A stretch of DNA of 64,000 nt from Evernia prunastri (lineage: Eukaryota > Ascomycota > Lecanoromycetes > Lecanorales > Parmeliaceae): positions 186,001 to 250,000 of the forward strand of contig NKYR01000042.1 in the NCBI GenBank assembly GCA_003184365.1. Direction: 5' to 3'. The translations under genes were made by a program, and so were the position numbers. Positions within the stretch are counted from its first letter, which is position 1, and each line of letters starts with the position of its first letter. The notes below the pieces were generated by a model that saw only the letters and a program-made list of their open reading frames with translations, searched no databases and had not been told where the DNA came from. This document shows, piece by piece, positions 23,645 to 35,412 of the stretch.

Positions 23645-26600
23645 GCAACTTCTACGGTGTGGAAATGTAGCTAGCCGAGTTCTCACGTCCTTATGATTTT
23701 TCATTAAAGCCTCAATCTGGGCTTGGCTCTTTCGCGAGATGTGAGCGACGCACTGTGCGTCAGCGTTCCCTGTTGTAAGCAGCAGGTCACAAGCATGGTA
23801 TTAATCTACCAGTCATCGCCCTTGAAATTAACGAATAGTATGTATTGTTGCGGAACGAATGATTCACTTCCGATAATCTAGGTGATCTTGAAAGCACCTA
23901 GCGCTACACTATCAAGTACAATAACACCGCTCATTCAAAATGCAACACCTCAACACTTGCTGGTCCCCTTCTAGCAACTGGTATTTCGCCTCAGCGCTCG
24001 CTATCCCCCTTTGCCCGCAGGACCTGACGCCAGCTTGGCTCAAGTCTTGCTATCAACGCCGAACCCGCAGCAGCATCGACATTGCTTGTCAAACTCTATC
24101 CCTCGGCTTCAGCGCTACTCAGGAGATCGGCGACTGCGCCGTACACAGCCTGCGGCTGTAGGTGGCTCCCAGCATGCATCTGTTCCCCACCGGATAGGAC
24201 ATCAATAGAGCGTACGTATCCCAAGATGTCGAGACCTCGGGTCTCACGTCATTGGATGGAGAAGATGTAGACAGGTTCCGCAAGGGATGCTCCCATGGCC
24301 TGGGACGTCGTGAGTAAGCAAAGGCTAAATGGCACGATCGAGGACTTTTCTTTCCTGTAGCGTCCGACGAGGTCAAGGAAGAGGCGACTCAGTGCGTCCG
24401 CTAGATCGTCAACTACCGGACTCGGCTGGATGGAGTTCTGCGGTGATAGGAGGCAGTTTTGTATGAACGCTGGAACAAGAAGAGTACCGAGCAGAAGAGA
24501 AAGGCGCCACTTGCGACTTGACCTGAGATGTCGCCACCACGCAGTTCTGATTCCAGACCCTGCGATGTAAAGCACAGCAGCAGCGAGGAGCTGGAAGACG
24601 GGTTTCGGGACCTCGTTCATGTTTCCGTATCTCGACGCTGACAATCATGGGAAGAGCCCAAAATTCACTCCTCCTTGTCCGTTCCCGCGGGCACTGCTTC
24701 CCGGAAGTATTCGCCGATGTTGATTGTGAATGTTAGGCTCACGAGCGGGAGAAGCGGATACGGTCTGCTGCCCCCCTTCACATTCTGTTCTTGACAAGGC
24801 AAAGGGCGCTCCAAATATACGGTAGAGTGCTGTCTCTCGAGGAACTAATTAAGAATAGAGTCCCCAGGCTGCGTCACGCCATCAGCACCGCTCCAGGCGA
24901 AGGCCTGTCAGCGCGGGAGGTCAAAGAGAAGCTACTTCCGGGTCCTGATCGATTATTCGAAGCTTATTCTCCACGATATAGCGACCCATGGATGATCCAC
25001 GCCCTCCTCATCAGCCATTGCTGTTTCCTGGCTTTGGCACCTGGTAACGCCGACAACGAATGGCAGGCACTGTCTACTGCGACACTGGAGGCGAATCATC
25101 TCGCGTCCCGTGTCCACGGCTTGACTCCATACGTTTAGAACCTTTTCTTTGTCCCCATTGTGCTGGGCGTATATCATTGACCGAGTATAGTCGTTTCGTG
25201 AGCATCTGCCATACTTTGCTGAGATGGTGCTGGATCCCAGCGAACGTGGTGTGCAGCCGATATCTTTTGCAGGTGGCAAGTTAATTTCGAATCACGTGAA
25301 CTGGGAGGACGTGCTTTTCACTGTTCGTGTGTGATGCTTACAGCCCTATTGGATTTATTGGGTCATTACGTGTAGGAAGCTATCGGAGCTGTCGCGGACC
25401 AGGACTCGCTACGGGGGCAGAGGAGCTCTCGGGTGACGGTCCTGACAGAGGGTTATGGATCTGCGCTTATTTCATGTTGACTTCCTTCTGGAACAGGGTG
25501 GGCCGAGCTCGCTCATGTGCCCTCGAGGGACTTTTCGTGCCCAATTCGCTCCGTACCCATTTCGAAATGTCGCTTGGGTTTGACGAAGAAAGAAGGTCTC
25601 GTTTTTTAGACAGAAGGGCGGTGTGCTTATGGTTTATCTACTATTTGCGTTGGGAAAGGCATTTCTACAATGATGAAAGCCGACTGATAAGGAATACAGC
25701 TGTGGTGATAAAGGGCCACTACTGCATCTTGTGCTAGACGATGAGTTGACATTAATGACGACCCGGATTGGCTCCTTTCCCCCTCCGCCCATACCTTCCC
25801 TTGCTTTGGATGGCATCTCGCAATCTACCTTTACTGAACAGCGCGACCATTCTCGGGCGACGCAATATACTGGCGACGGTGCCTAGGTATCATGTCTGTG
25901 CTGGAATACTACTGGGGATAATGGAGAGAGCATTGCCTTGGGGGCTTCTGAATCAATACGGCCAGAAGCCTTCGGTGTCGCCGTGCCAGGAAGAGGCAAC
26001 GCAACAAGTTCCGCTCAATTAGGCTTGAGCCAAAGATACCTATGTCGACGTCTAATGTCCTGGTGTCTCGCTAGGCGCCTATTGGTTTGGCACAAGACTC
26101 GCAACACGAGCTATCGTACTACGAGCCAAGCTTCGCTTAACTTGGTTTTACTTCTCAAGTGGGAAAAAAGCACTGCGAAGTGCCTGAAGAGGCTCTTCAG
26201 AGGATCGGCCGTGTTGGGTCTGATGGGGTGTTGGGGGACTGGGCGAGTTTGAGTGCGAGCCGAGCCTCGAAGTGTGTTGTGGCAGATTTCGTACCCCGGG
26301 GTGTACTCTAAGCGAGTGTCATTTTTTTGCAGATCTGGAGCAGAAGCGGGGAGCTGGGGCAAGAATAACGGGGTAGAAAGACAAGACGGAGTACCGTAGT
26401 GTGTACTGTGGGAGACGGTTGTAATGCAAGAAAAGAGCTCACCAACTGTTCGAAGAAGCTCGTCTCCATCCAGTTGGGATTCAAGAAGCAAGACTACCAA
26501 CATCCTCCACAACAATAATGCCCACTACAACGCCCGAGGGATTTAATATGATAATGAAGTTCAGCGTGTGGAAAAGTAATCTTATCAGCGACGCCGATCG

Positions 26601-27903
26601 TCTGCCTAACCCCAGATATCTCGTCGGGTATGAAAGGTTTGAGAGGGCAAAATCTTTAGAGTATGCATCAGCCTCGTCCGCCTCCGCATTTTTGATTTTT
26701 TTTTTCTTCGAGATTGACCCCATGGGAGCCCCAGGTGTTTCAGCTTGACTTCCTGTACAGACTTTAATGTATATAAGTCTATCCATCCAACTCAAACCTA
26801 ATGCTGGAGGCCAAAAAGCAACAGGTAGGTAGTGTGAAGTGTTGTGAGGAAGTGGAAAGGCAACTCGAAAGGCTTGTTGGTCGGACGTCATGGTCGTGTT
26901 GCAACTTGAGGCTAAGGTCAAGCTCTCGGTTTCACACTAACAAGTTGCAGTGTCCAATAGGCCATCCCAACTCGCCCTCCTCCCCCGGAAAAGTCTGTGC
27001 CGTGCAAGGTTCGTGTCGGCTGTAAATACGAGTCCTCTTTGTAAGACTTGTAATATCTGACCCGTTCGTTACGTTGGCGCCACTCGGTTTTTCGCTGGTG
27101 GAGAAATATTAGTAAGGTGGGGAAGGCCGACATTGGTGATGGCTAAGTAGAGGTTGGGTGAACCTGTGACTCACGTCCTTGTAGCTCAATACATTATTTG
27201 AAACAATAATACCTAAGTCTCACTGTATCGACATACACTTCTGTACAGGCTTGCCGAGTGAACCTTGTGACTCGCTCTGAGGCACAATCAGAGGCTCTCC
27301 GAAAATGCTCCGCCTGAGTGAATTACTCAAGCTAGTGACGTAGTGACCAATTAAAAGCACGTGCCACAGAAGAATAATAAAATTGAGAAATGGGGTAGTG
27401 TTGACGACAGGCATCTTCATCTTACTTATCTTCAATTTTCAGCATCCCTTCCTTCCCGCTCAGGCTGACACCACCCCTACAAACAAGTACACGTACACAT
27501 AGACCGTGCGATGAGAACGCACTTACCTATAACACCATAATCAAATCCTATTAAATCTCACCCTTCCCACCTTCCATTTCTTTGTCTTTTTTTCTTCACT
27601 TCCTCATCTTTCCCAATTCCTTCTGCCATTTTTAAGCGGCGGAGGAAAGCCAATATTGGTGGCGCGGGTGAGTAAGGTAGTGAGTGAGTGGTCCTTGCCC
27701 TAGTGATTTTCTGCTCGCTCAGCTGAGCTTGGAAAATCCCCCACCTTGAAAAAGCCTGGAAGCTGCACATTATCCATCAACTTCCAACCATTTTTCACCA
27801 TTCCCGCATGAGACTCATCCACCATTCTTACAGTATAGCCTGGCAGCAATCTTATCAGAAGTCTTTGCATACTTCAATTCGGCAGTAGCCGTCGCGTATC
27901 ACC
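23645..27903. other. Gene-poor region
   Basis: No confident gene in 4.3 kb apart from a doubtful membrane-protein remnant at 24249-24620. Frames at 24791-25138 and 25327-25737 (+) have no recognisable domain. The last 350 bp before 27904 are CT-rich and promoter-like. Confidence 0.4.
24249..24620 (-). pseudogene. Possible remnant of an integral membrane protein
   Basis: Minus-strand frame starting with ATG at 24620, about 123 residues, with alternating hydrophobic segments (around LSLLLGTLLVPAF and SIVPFSLCLL) and basic loops, as in a polytopic membrane protein. The frame closes at TGA without an obvious donor, and hydrophobic but out-of-frame sequence continues towards 24120. I do not recognise the family. 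It may be a decayed gene or simply a chance frame. Confidence 0.2.
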
Positions 27904-29786
27904 ATGCCTCAGGTCGCTCACTTCCCCACCAATGACAGCCAGCTCGCCCATACTGGCACCGACCCCAACGGCGACGCTTCCTCCGCCTCATCCAATACCA
28001 GGGCCGATGAAAAGCTCGCTCCCAGCAACTTCAACGAAAAGCAAGCTCCAATCCCTTCCACCCAGGGTCGGGTACTCGATGATGGCAGGATCGAAATCAC
28101 CGAGGAAGACTGCTACGACGAGCTCGGCTTCTGCTTTCCATCATGGAAGAAATGGACCATCCTCTCCATCATCTTCGCCGTCCAGGTCTCCATGAATTTC
28201 AATACCAGTCTATACTCCAACGCCATCAAGGGTATCTCAAAAGAATTCGGCGTCAGCGCCCAGGGCGCTCGATGCGGTGCCATGATCTTCCTCGTCCTCT
28301 ACGCCTTTGGCTGTGAGCTCTGGGCACCGTGGTCCGAAGAGTTCGGACGCAAGCCTATACTACAACTCAGTTTGCTCCTGGTCAACATTTGGCAGTTACC
28401 GGTCGCTCTGGCACCCAACTTTGCCTCCATCATGGTCGGTCGTGCTCTTGGCGGTCTTTCATCCGCCGGAGGTTCCGTCACCTTGGGAATGATCGCAGAT
28501 ATGTGGGAATCGGACAATCAGCAATACGCTGTGGCCTTTGTGGTCTTCTCATCCGTGGGTGGATCAGTCCTCGGTCCCGTCGTGGGCGGCTTTTCCGAGA
28601 AGTTCCTCGACTGGCGCTGGAGTATCTGGATTCAAGTATGCAAAATCATCCATCTCCTCCACTTGGTCACGGAGCATTGCTAACGGGCGGTCAGCTGATA
28701 TTTGGCGGCGCCGTTCAACTCGCTCATCTTATCCTCGTCCCCGAGACTAGAACTACCATCATGATGGACAGAATCGCCAAGAAGCGACGCAAGGCCGGCA
28801 CACACCCCAACCTCTATGGGCCCAACGAAATCACACCCTTCAAGGAGCGATTCTCCTTCAAAGAGGTCATCATCACCTGGATCCGTCCCTTCAAGATGTT
28901 CCTCACCGAACCCATTGTCCTCACCCTCTCGCTCCTCTCCGGATTCAGCGACGCCCTCATCTTCATGTTCATCCAATCCTTCTCCCTTGTCTACACCCAA
29001 TACAATTGGGGTACCATCGCCCAAGGTCTCTCATTCATTCCCATCTTGGTCGGCTACCTGATCGCCTACCTTATGTTCATCCCAGCCATCACGCGGAACA
29101 AGAGAGACCGCGAACAACATCCTGATGATGAAAAAGCTCAATACGAATCCCGGCTCTGGTGGCTTCTCTTCACGGCCCCTTGCCTGCCTGTCGGTCTCAT
29201 CGGGTTCGCATGGTGCTCCGGTGGTCCACCTACTCCCTGGATCGCCTCAAGCATATTCGCCGCCATTGTGGGTATCGCCAATTACAGTATCTACATGGCT
29301 ACCATCGATTACATGATCTGCGCCTACGGTCCTTACTCTGCATCAGCCACTGGTGGAAACGGCTGGTCTCGTGACTTCCTTGCTGGTGTACTCACGATCC
29401 CCGCGACCCCCTTCTTTACGAACATTGGCGGAAAGCAACATCTACAAATCGCCTCTACGATCCTCTTCGCCATCTCGTTCGTGCTCGTTATTGCCGTCTA
29501 CGTTATCTACTTCTATGGCCCTACCCTGAGAGCACGTTCGCCATTCGCGCAGCAGCTTCAACAAGGAGCCAAAGAGAGCGGTGGCAGAAGGCTTTCGGTG
29601 ATCCCTGGTCCTGGTTATGGATCCCAGCCTGGGTCGAGGGGACACAGTGCCGCGAACAGCAGAATGGGAAGCAGACAGGCCAGTTATGCCCAGTCGAGGC
29701 CGGGGGCGTCGGGCATGGGAAAGAGGGACAACAGCTACATGCACCAGAGACTGGCGAAGATGAAGGACGAAGAAGAGAATGTGTAA
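27904..29786 (+). CDS. MFS transporter, DHA1 drug/polyamine type
   Basis: Two exons, 27904-28635 and 28695-29786, joined by a 59-bp intron (GTATGC..TCAG); 607 residues. A cytosolic N-terminal tail of about 75 residues precedes twelve predicted membrane helices. Diagnostic sites include the loop 2-3 motif A region ending in FGRKP (about 150), GRALGG (about 179), the DWRWSIWIQ element before the splice joint and PETRTTIM after it, all usual in the fungal DHA1 family of proton antiporters for drugs and polyamines. The C-terminal tail from about 535 is long, polar and rich in Ser, Gly and Arg, a likely site of regulation. It should sit in the plasma membrane; the substrate is not predictable. Confidence 0.9.
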
Positions 29787-30304
29787 ATACTTTTGATGAT
29801 GGAATTTGATGGAAGGTGTGAGGCCGTGAGCGAGGAGTGGATCTTGTTTTGGAAGTGTATGCTTGCGATGCGAGGAGTTCACGGCCTTTCCGTATGACAC
29901 TACGGACTGGGTGTATAAGCAGCCTGTCGGATTCCATAGTCAAAGCCAATGCATCTCTTGTTGACACGAACTGATTTGGAAACTCTCCATTATTATGTGA
30001 ACACTGGATACAGATTTGTTTTGAACATGGATCTATCCATGCCTGCCCTTATCATCCAACCTACCCTACCCTACCTTACGTTCCCAACGTTCCCTACCAT
30101 ACTTTACCCCCTACCCCCTACCCCATACCCCATACCCCATACCTCCACCACAGACCCTCTCCGACATTACTACATAATATCGTTCCAGCAAAGAACTGCA
30201 AAAGAACCGTAAGAACCGCAAGAATCGCAGTCTTGTCTACATACATGTGTTGAGGGAACCCGCAGATTCTTTTTCACTGTAACTTTACCAACAAAGGGTT
30301 TGCA

Positions 30305-30328
30305 GCGCACGCACGCACGCACGCACGC
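30305..30328. repeat. ACGC tetranucleotide microsatellite
   Basis: Roughly six perfect units of ACGC/GCAC at the left border of the G-rich satellite. Confidence 0.85.
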
Positions 30329-30334
30329 GGCCGG

Positions 30335-31270
30335 TTCTGGGATGGGATGGGATGGGATGTGTTTGGCGGGGTTTTTTTTGGGGTGCTTGTGAGGGATGGG
30401 ATGGGATGTGTTTGGCGGGTTTTTTTGGGGTGAGGGGTGAGGGTGAGGTGTGGTGAGGGTGAGGTGAGATGGTGAGGTGGTGAGGTGAGGTGTGCTGAGA
30501 TGGTGGTGAGAGGTGAGGTGAGGTTGTGTGAGGTGTGGGGAGATGTGCTGGGGGGGAATGGAGGGGGAAAGGAAGGGGGAGAGGGTGNNNNNNNNNNNNN
30601 NNNNNNNNNNNNNNNNNNNNNNNNNNNNNNNNNNNNNNNNNNNNNNNNNNNNNNNNNNNNNNNNNNNNNNNNNNNNNNNNNNNNNNNNNNNNNNNNNNNN
30701 NNNNNNNNNNNNNNNNNNNNNNNNNNNNNNNNNNNNNNNNNNNNNNNNNNNNNNNNNNNNNNNNNNNNNNNNNNNNNNNNNNNNNNNNNNNNNNNNNNNN
30801 NNNNNNNNNNNNNNNNNNNNNNNNNNNNNNNNNNNGGGGGAATGGAGGGTGGAAAGGTGGGTGGAAAGGAGGGGGAATGGAGGGGAATGGAGGGGAAAGG
30901 AGGGTGAATGGAGGGGGGAAGGAGGTGGAAGGGGGAGGAAAGGGGGGGGAAAGGAGGGTGAATGGAGGGTTGAAAGGAGGGGGAAAGGATGGTGGCAAGG
31001 AGGGGGAAGGAGGGGGAAGGAGAGAGGAAGGAGGGGAAATGAGGGGAAAGGGGGTGGAAAGGAGGGGGGAAGGGGGTGGAGATTGCTGGGGGGGGGAATT
31101 GGAGATGTGGCTATGTGCCATTGGGGGTCTGGTGATTGTTCGACATTATTGGGGTTTGTTGGCGTAGGGGTGGATTGGGGTAGGGTGGACTGGGGTATGG
31201 AGGACGTGTGGACGGTTTTTCTTTCCCGCGGGAGGAGCTGGTGCGGTACGTGGGGGGGGGGGGGGGGGTC
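30335..31270. repeat. G-rich satellite block (contains assembly gap)
   Basis: Left part: GGGAT and GGTGAG-type units, including two near-identical blocks with GATGGGATGGGATGTGTTTGGCGGG at about 30340-30370 and 30392-30420. Right part: units of GGAATGGAGG and GGAAAGGAGG to about 31110. The plus strand is almost free of C, so strong strand asymmetry and G-quadruplex potential are evident. The gap almost certainly reflects failure to assemble the array. Confidence 0.85.
30588..30835. other. Assembly gap (248 N)
   Basis: Run of N inside the G-rich satellite; its real length is unknown. Confidence 0.99.
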
Positions 31271-31671
31271 CGGACTTTTGGGACTTTTGGGTTTTGGAAT
31301 TTGGAGAAAAGGGAAGGGGAAGGGGGGTTGTTGGGGACCGGAGGGGTTTGAGGTGGGAATGGCTGAAGGGGGATGTGACATGGTGAGGGGAGGGGGTTTG
31401 ACCTTGGATGGCGGTATTCATTTCAGCAGAGAGAGAGAGCAAACCCACTTTGCTCCTTCGCTGACCAGTACCTTACCCTATCGGGGCCCGATTTGCTCTA
31501 GATGCGTGAAAGGAGTTGCGGGATCAAAACAGCGCGAAGTGACTGCGTTCGATATTGTCACCAACCAACCGTTCCTATCAGGACTGCCGCTACTTGCGGT
31601 GGGAAACGATCGGCGAGATATCCCACGTTCTCTCGGTCAGGACTATCCTGCATATAGGAATGTTTCTCATT

Positions 31672-31696
31672 GAAGAAGAAGAAGAAGAAGAAGAAG
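31672..31696. repeat. GAA trinucleotide microsatellite
   Basis: About eight perfect GAA units in intergenic DNA. Confidence 0.85.
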
Positions 31697-32246
31697 TCGT
31701 TTTTTTCAACGAGTGCCCTTATCGCCCAAAACCAGAACTGCGGTAAGCGATCCGGGACCCTAGCGGTCCGGAAACGCACTCTCGTTAAGAATAAGCCGGT
31801 CAAGAAAAATGGAAATCTCTGCCCGTTGGAATGGCTTCGGAATGCAGTCAGGGCACCCAGTTCAAGCGGACCTTCGCTCCGTGGGTCTCAACCCTGCCCG
31901 GGTCTTCTGGAATTACGGCGCGGTCGCTGACGCGCTCCTCGTGATGATGGCAGACTTTGCTTTGAATACGGGGAAGGTGGTCGTATGTTGGCCCTGTCAG
32001 GAGCAGCGGACTCGGCGTTGGCATCTGTGCTTGCGGTGGGTTTGGGGGATGTTGAGATGATGTAGGAGGTGGAGAAGTGCCTGTGATTAGAGGGAGGGGA
32101 AATTAATTGGAATTTGAGTTGAGTTTGGAGGAGGTTTCTGGAGGTACTCGGTTTGTTTTTGTTCGTTTGCTCTCTCGCGTGAGACCTGAACCTGTTGGGA
32201 TGAGAGGGAGACGTACTGCTGCTGCTGATGATGATGTCTGGGACGG

Positions 32247-32609
32247 CTAGGCATCCGCTGCTGCGCCGTCGTCGTTCAAAGACCTTCCTGGCGTTTGTTG
32301 GATGTACTCCACGACCACACAGGCGGAGCAGCGATTGTGTCCGCAAGGGCATTTGGGGTCCAGCGTCGTCTTGAGGGCCGCGGGGCAGCGGCAGCATTTC
32401 CACTTTCGGACCACGGGGGACTGGGTACAGGGCCGCGGGGCTGAGAGCGAGTCGGTGAGCTGGTCGGTGTTGGATGGGGGATGTCCTGGTGGGCTGCGGG
32501 GATCTGGTGTGCCCCGGGTCATGGATGGGGGGGTGTCTGGATGGGAAGGGGCGTGTGGGAGGTGGACGGTGTGGTCGTGGCTAAGTGAGTTGGTCGGGTG
32601 GGTTGCCAT
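32247..32609 (-). CDS. Small zinc-ribbon-like protein
   Basis: Intronless 120-residue frame starting with a true ATG at 32609. The first 65 residues are Pro/Ser/His-rich and probably disordered. Residues about 70-100 hold a compact Cys cluster: KWKCCRCP followed, after about a dozen residues, by CPCGHNRCSACV. Two CxxC-type knuckles of this kind are characteristic of small fungal zinc-ribbon proteins of unknown role. Codon composition is GC-rich, like the coding genes around. There is no signal peptide. Function not known; a role in protein or RNA binding would be speculation. Confidence 0.6.
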   Translation of the reverse strand: MATHPTNSLSHDHTVHLPHAPSHPDTPPSMTRGTPDPRSPPGHPPSNTDQLTDSLSAPRPCTQSPVVRKWKCCRCPAALKTTLDPKCPCGHNRCSACVVVEYIQQTPGRSLNDDGAAADA

Positions 32610-34356
32610 CGTGGGAGGTGAGGTCTTTCTAATCTGATGGGAACGTTCGCTGTGGCTATGGTTGAGTAAGGAACTTTAGGTTATGAGGAGCTGGTAGGCA
32701 AGATCGATTTTTGTGATAGAGAGTCCTCTGTCTTGGATGGAAGACTGTTTATTCCGGTCGGTGGAGGACGGGGGCAACGAGCGAAGTGATTGGGAGGAAG
32801 TGAGAAGGTTGCATCAACCCTACGTCAGAAACCTCTCTGGGTAGTGTTGAGTTGTGATTGGCAAGTATTGCTGTGTTGAAGTCGACAAGTGTTCAGGGAC
32901 TCTGGTGCTTAGCAATATGGTACGAAAGCTCCAGTCTTGAGGCTGTAAACACATCATGTTGGAGGCCCGAAGGTCACTTGAGGCATCGCAGCTTGTGCAA
33001 TTCAATCGGTATGGGAAGATGATTGGACGACGATTCCGACGTCTCGCCCATGTGGACGCAGTGACGGTTGGCCCAGGATAACACTTTCCTTGGACCAAAG
33101 GACGCTCGAATCGGTAACGAGGCCCCAACGATCTACCATCGAAAAGGTTTGTGAGTACATCTAGATATATCGGATCCCTGAGCTCTGCGATAGTAACTCT
33201 GAACGTGTATCTCTGATAAGTCTCTTACGACGTTCCACGATGACATCTGTTATCAAGCTTCGAAGTGTTATTCACTCCGGTTCGCCACCCATTGGAGATG
33301 ATGTTTCAGCCATGAGTTAGTCAGGGCCAGGGAAGAGGGGGGCAAAAACAGTGGACGTCATCATCATACCGCTTTATAAGGCTGCATGAAGAGCATCTAA
33401 GGGCTCGACGATGAAGCTGCATCACTACTGTCACGATTGCAGTTGAGTGAAGAGGGCAAGATTCGTGGGGCCCAAGAATTGCACAACTAATACAGTTGTC
33501 CAAAGGCGAAGATCTTCATTGGATCTAGGATCCAACGATGCACGAGCAGCCACTCCCTTAGCTGTGACGGTGAAGCAGTGACCAACATTGGCATATTATA
33601 TGTTCGGAATGATATGCAGGTCGCTGACATGGACTGACAGCTTATGGCCCAACCGTAGAGCCTCGATGTATATCTAGTTTTCTGGTTTGGAATACAGTCA
33701 TTGACTGCGATCAGCTCAGGACGGCATAATTGTGGACATCAATGGCTTCTATCCTTGGTTGAGATGCAGAATGACACCCGATTGTAGGTTGTCACTACGT
33801 GATGGCGGAGAAGTCCATCAGTCGAGGCAGCGCAAGTCAAGGGGATGAAACATCTTACGCATAGGACGGTCTCATCTGTCTGAAATTTATGCAGGTTGGA
33901 ACCGCCCAATATCCCGACAAGATCGACGCAAGAGCATACAAATATCCGATAAAAGAAAAAATGTTCACTTACAACGAAGGAGAAGCAAGAACTTGGGCAC
34001 ACACAGGTTTTACTAGATCTGTTGTGCAACCAAGACGGCTTGACCATGGCGGTGATGGCGACAACTAGTATGAAGAGCAACTCCACTCCGTCTACGGAGT
34101 AGTACTGGCTCATAACCAACTCTACAGATGCTTCAAAAGATTAAATAATGCACTCCTTGCACCCTTCGACACGGGAACGGATCTGGCCGTCCAATGCAGG
34201 GCTCTATTCAAGTTTTCTGGTTGGGTTGCTTGCAGCGCAAGTCGCGACAAGAGCACGCGACAGATTCGACAAAATGCCCTCATGTTCACGGAAACCCTGC
34301 TGTTCCTGCCCAAATCTCAACTCCTTTCACTCGATTCTCCTGATTTGTGGTTCACA
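32610..34356. other. Intergenic region
   Basis: No gene recognised. Frames at 32820-33128 (-) and 33739-34119 (-) lack domains. Confidence 0.4.
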
Positions 34357-35412
34357 ATGTTTCGTATCTGGTCACTCGTACTGTTCCTGCGGCTTTCCCT
34401 CGTTCCATCCGCGCAAGCTGCTTCGCCACCAGTACCACTCCAAAACATTCCTATCACACTTACCGAAACGACAAACGTTACAGTGGCCAGCGATGCCAGT
34501 AGTTCACTTACCAACCCCAGCAACGAGCTAACCCTCACCTTCACCAAATCAGGCCGTCAAATTCCGGCCGACGAACTACGCCATACCCTCTCCGTCGCCG
34601 CCGCCCGTGTCGAAGGCTATCTTCCCCAGCACGCCGATGAGCCAATTGCCCACAGCCTTTTCGAAACAAGCGTTACGTTCCCAGAGACGGGAGATGGCAT
34701 CTCCGTCTTCATTCACGCCTTCGGTTTTGGTCTCTCGTGGAGGCAGCTGAGTGACACGCTGATGACATTGCAGCTGTACATGCTCGGGATGGAACCCAAT
34801 CGTCCGGCGCATTTGGAGGAGCTTGAATTCTACGTACAACGACCCCCTGTTGCTGGAGTCCCTGATTTTGAGGTAGCATTTGGCGAAGTGGAGTTTACCC
34901 CCGGAGCGAGAGCGGTGGCGAAGCGCAATCCGATCACCACAGCCCTCCAATTACCGCACGCCAACTCCTCATCCCTCAGCACCGTCACTGTCCCCTTCAT
35001 CTTCAACATAGCCGTCAACCTCGACCTGAACATCACCGCCCTCGGCCTCCCCATCCCCAAAGACGCCCTCCTCGACACCATCGAGGCCGCCTTCACAGAC
35101 GTCATCCTGGGCCACACGGACTTCGACGCCGCCATCCCGCTCCGGCCCTCGTCGTTCAACACCACGAGCGGGAAGCGGCCGCACGAGTTCACGACCGAGA
35201 TCGAGCTCGGGCCGTACCCGGGCGAGAAGATCTCCTGGGGCTTGCTGTGCATCATCATCTACGGGCTAAGGGACTTCGTGCGCGAGACGGGGCATTACAA
35301 CTCGTTGGCGTTCGAGGTCGAGCATAGGAGGGAGGGGGTCATCGGGCATGGGGATGTGAATTATTGGCCGTCGGGTAAAGGGCCGGAGGCGGTGGAGTTG
35401 ACGGCGCAGTGA
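34357..35412 (+). CDS. Secreted protein with two related halves, function unknown
   Basis: Intronless; the ATG at 34357 is chosen because it begins a clear signal peptide (SLVLFLRLSLVPSAQA, cleavage about residue 22), giving 351 residues. I do not recognise the family. The mature protein seems to hold two copies of one domain: residues about 50-160 (LTLTFTKSG, IPADELRHTL, then ISVFIHAFGFGLSW) and about 222-335 (LNITALGLP, IPKDALLDTI, then KISWGLLCIIIYGL). Both halves run strand-helix-strand with an IP-x-[DK]-x-L pair at the helix start and an aromatic ISW/LSW element before a long helix. Several Asn glycosylation sites (NVT, NSS, NIT, NTT) are present. It is likely extracellular or wall-associated. 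Confidence 0.7.
   Translation: MFRIWSLVLFLRLSLVPSAQAASPPVPLQNIPITLTETTNVTVASDASSSLTNPSNELTLTFTKSGRQIPADELRHTLSVAAARVEGYLPQHADEPIAHSLFETSVTFPETGDGISVFIHAFGFGLSWRQLSDTLMTLQLYMLGMEPNRPAHLEELEFYVQRPPVAGVPDFEVAFGEVEFTPGARAVAKRNPITTALQLPHANSSSLSTVTVPFIFNIAVNLDLNITALGLPIPKDALLDTIEAAFTDVILGHTDFDAAIPLRPSSFNTTSGKRPHEFTTEIELGPYPGEKISWGLLCIIIYGLRDFVRETGHYNSLAFEVEHRREGVIGHGDVNYWPSGKGPEAVELTAQ

Larger units (their letters stand above)
29787..32246. other. Intergenic region with satellite DNA and assembly gap
   Basis: No gene supported. Pyrimidine-rich CCCTACCCCATACC repeats at about 30100-30142, an ACGC tetranucleotide run (30305-30328), a G-rich satellite on both sides of the N gap, and a GAA run (31672-31696). 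Long open frames crossing this area arise from the biased composition and the N block. Confidence 0.6.

Noticed and set aside
22823..23704. 293-residue antisense frame over the GST gene
   Set aside because: Shadow of GC-rich coding sequence; the spliced plus-strand GST explains the region.
30170..31673. Long open frames across the G-rich satellite and N gap
   Set aside because: They exist because the strand lacks stop codons through base bias and because N codons are read as open; no domain.
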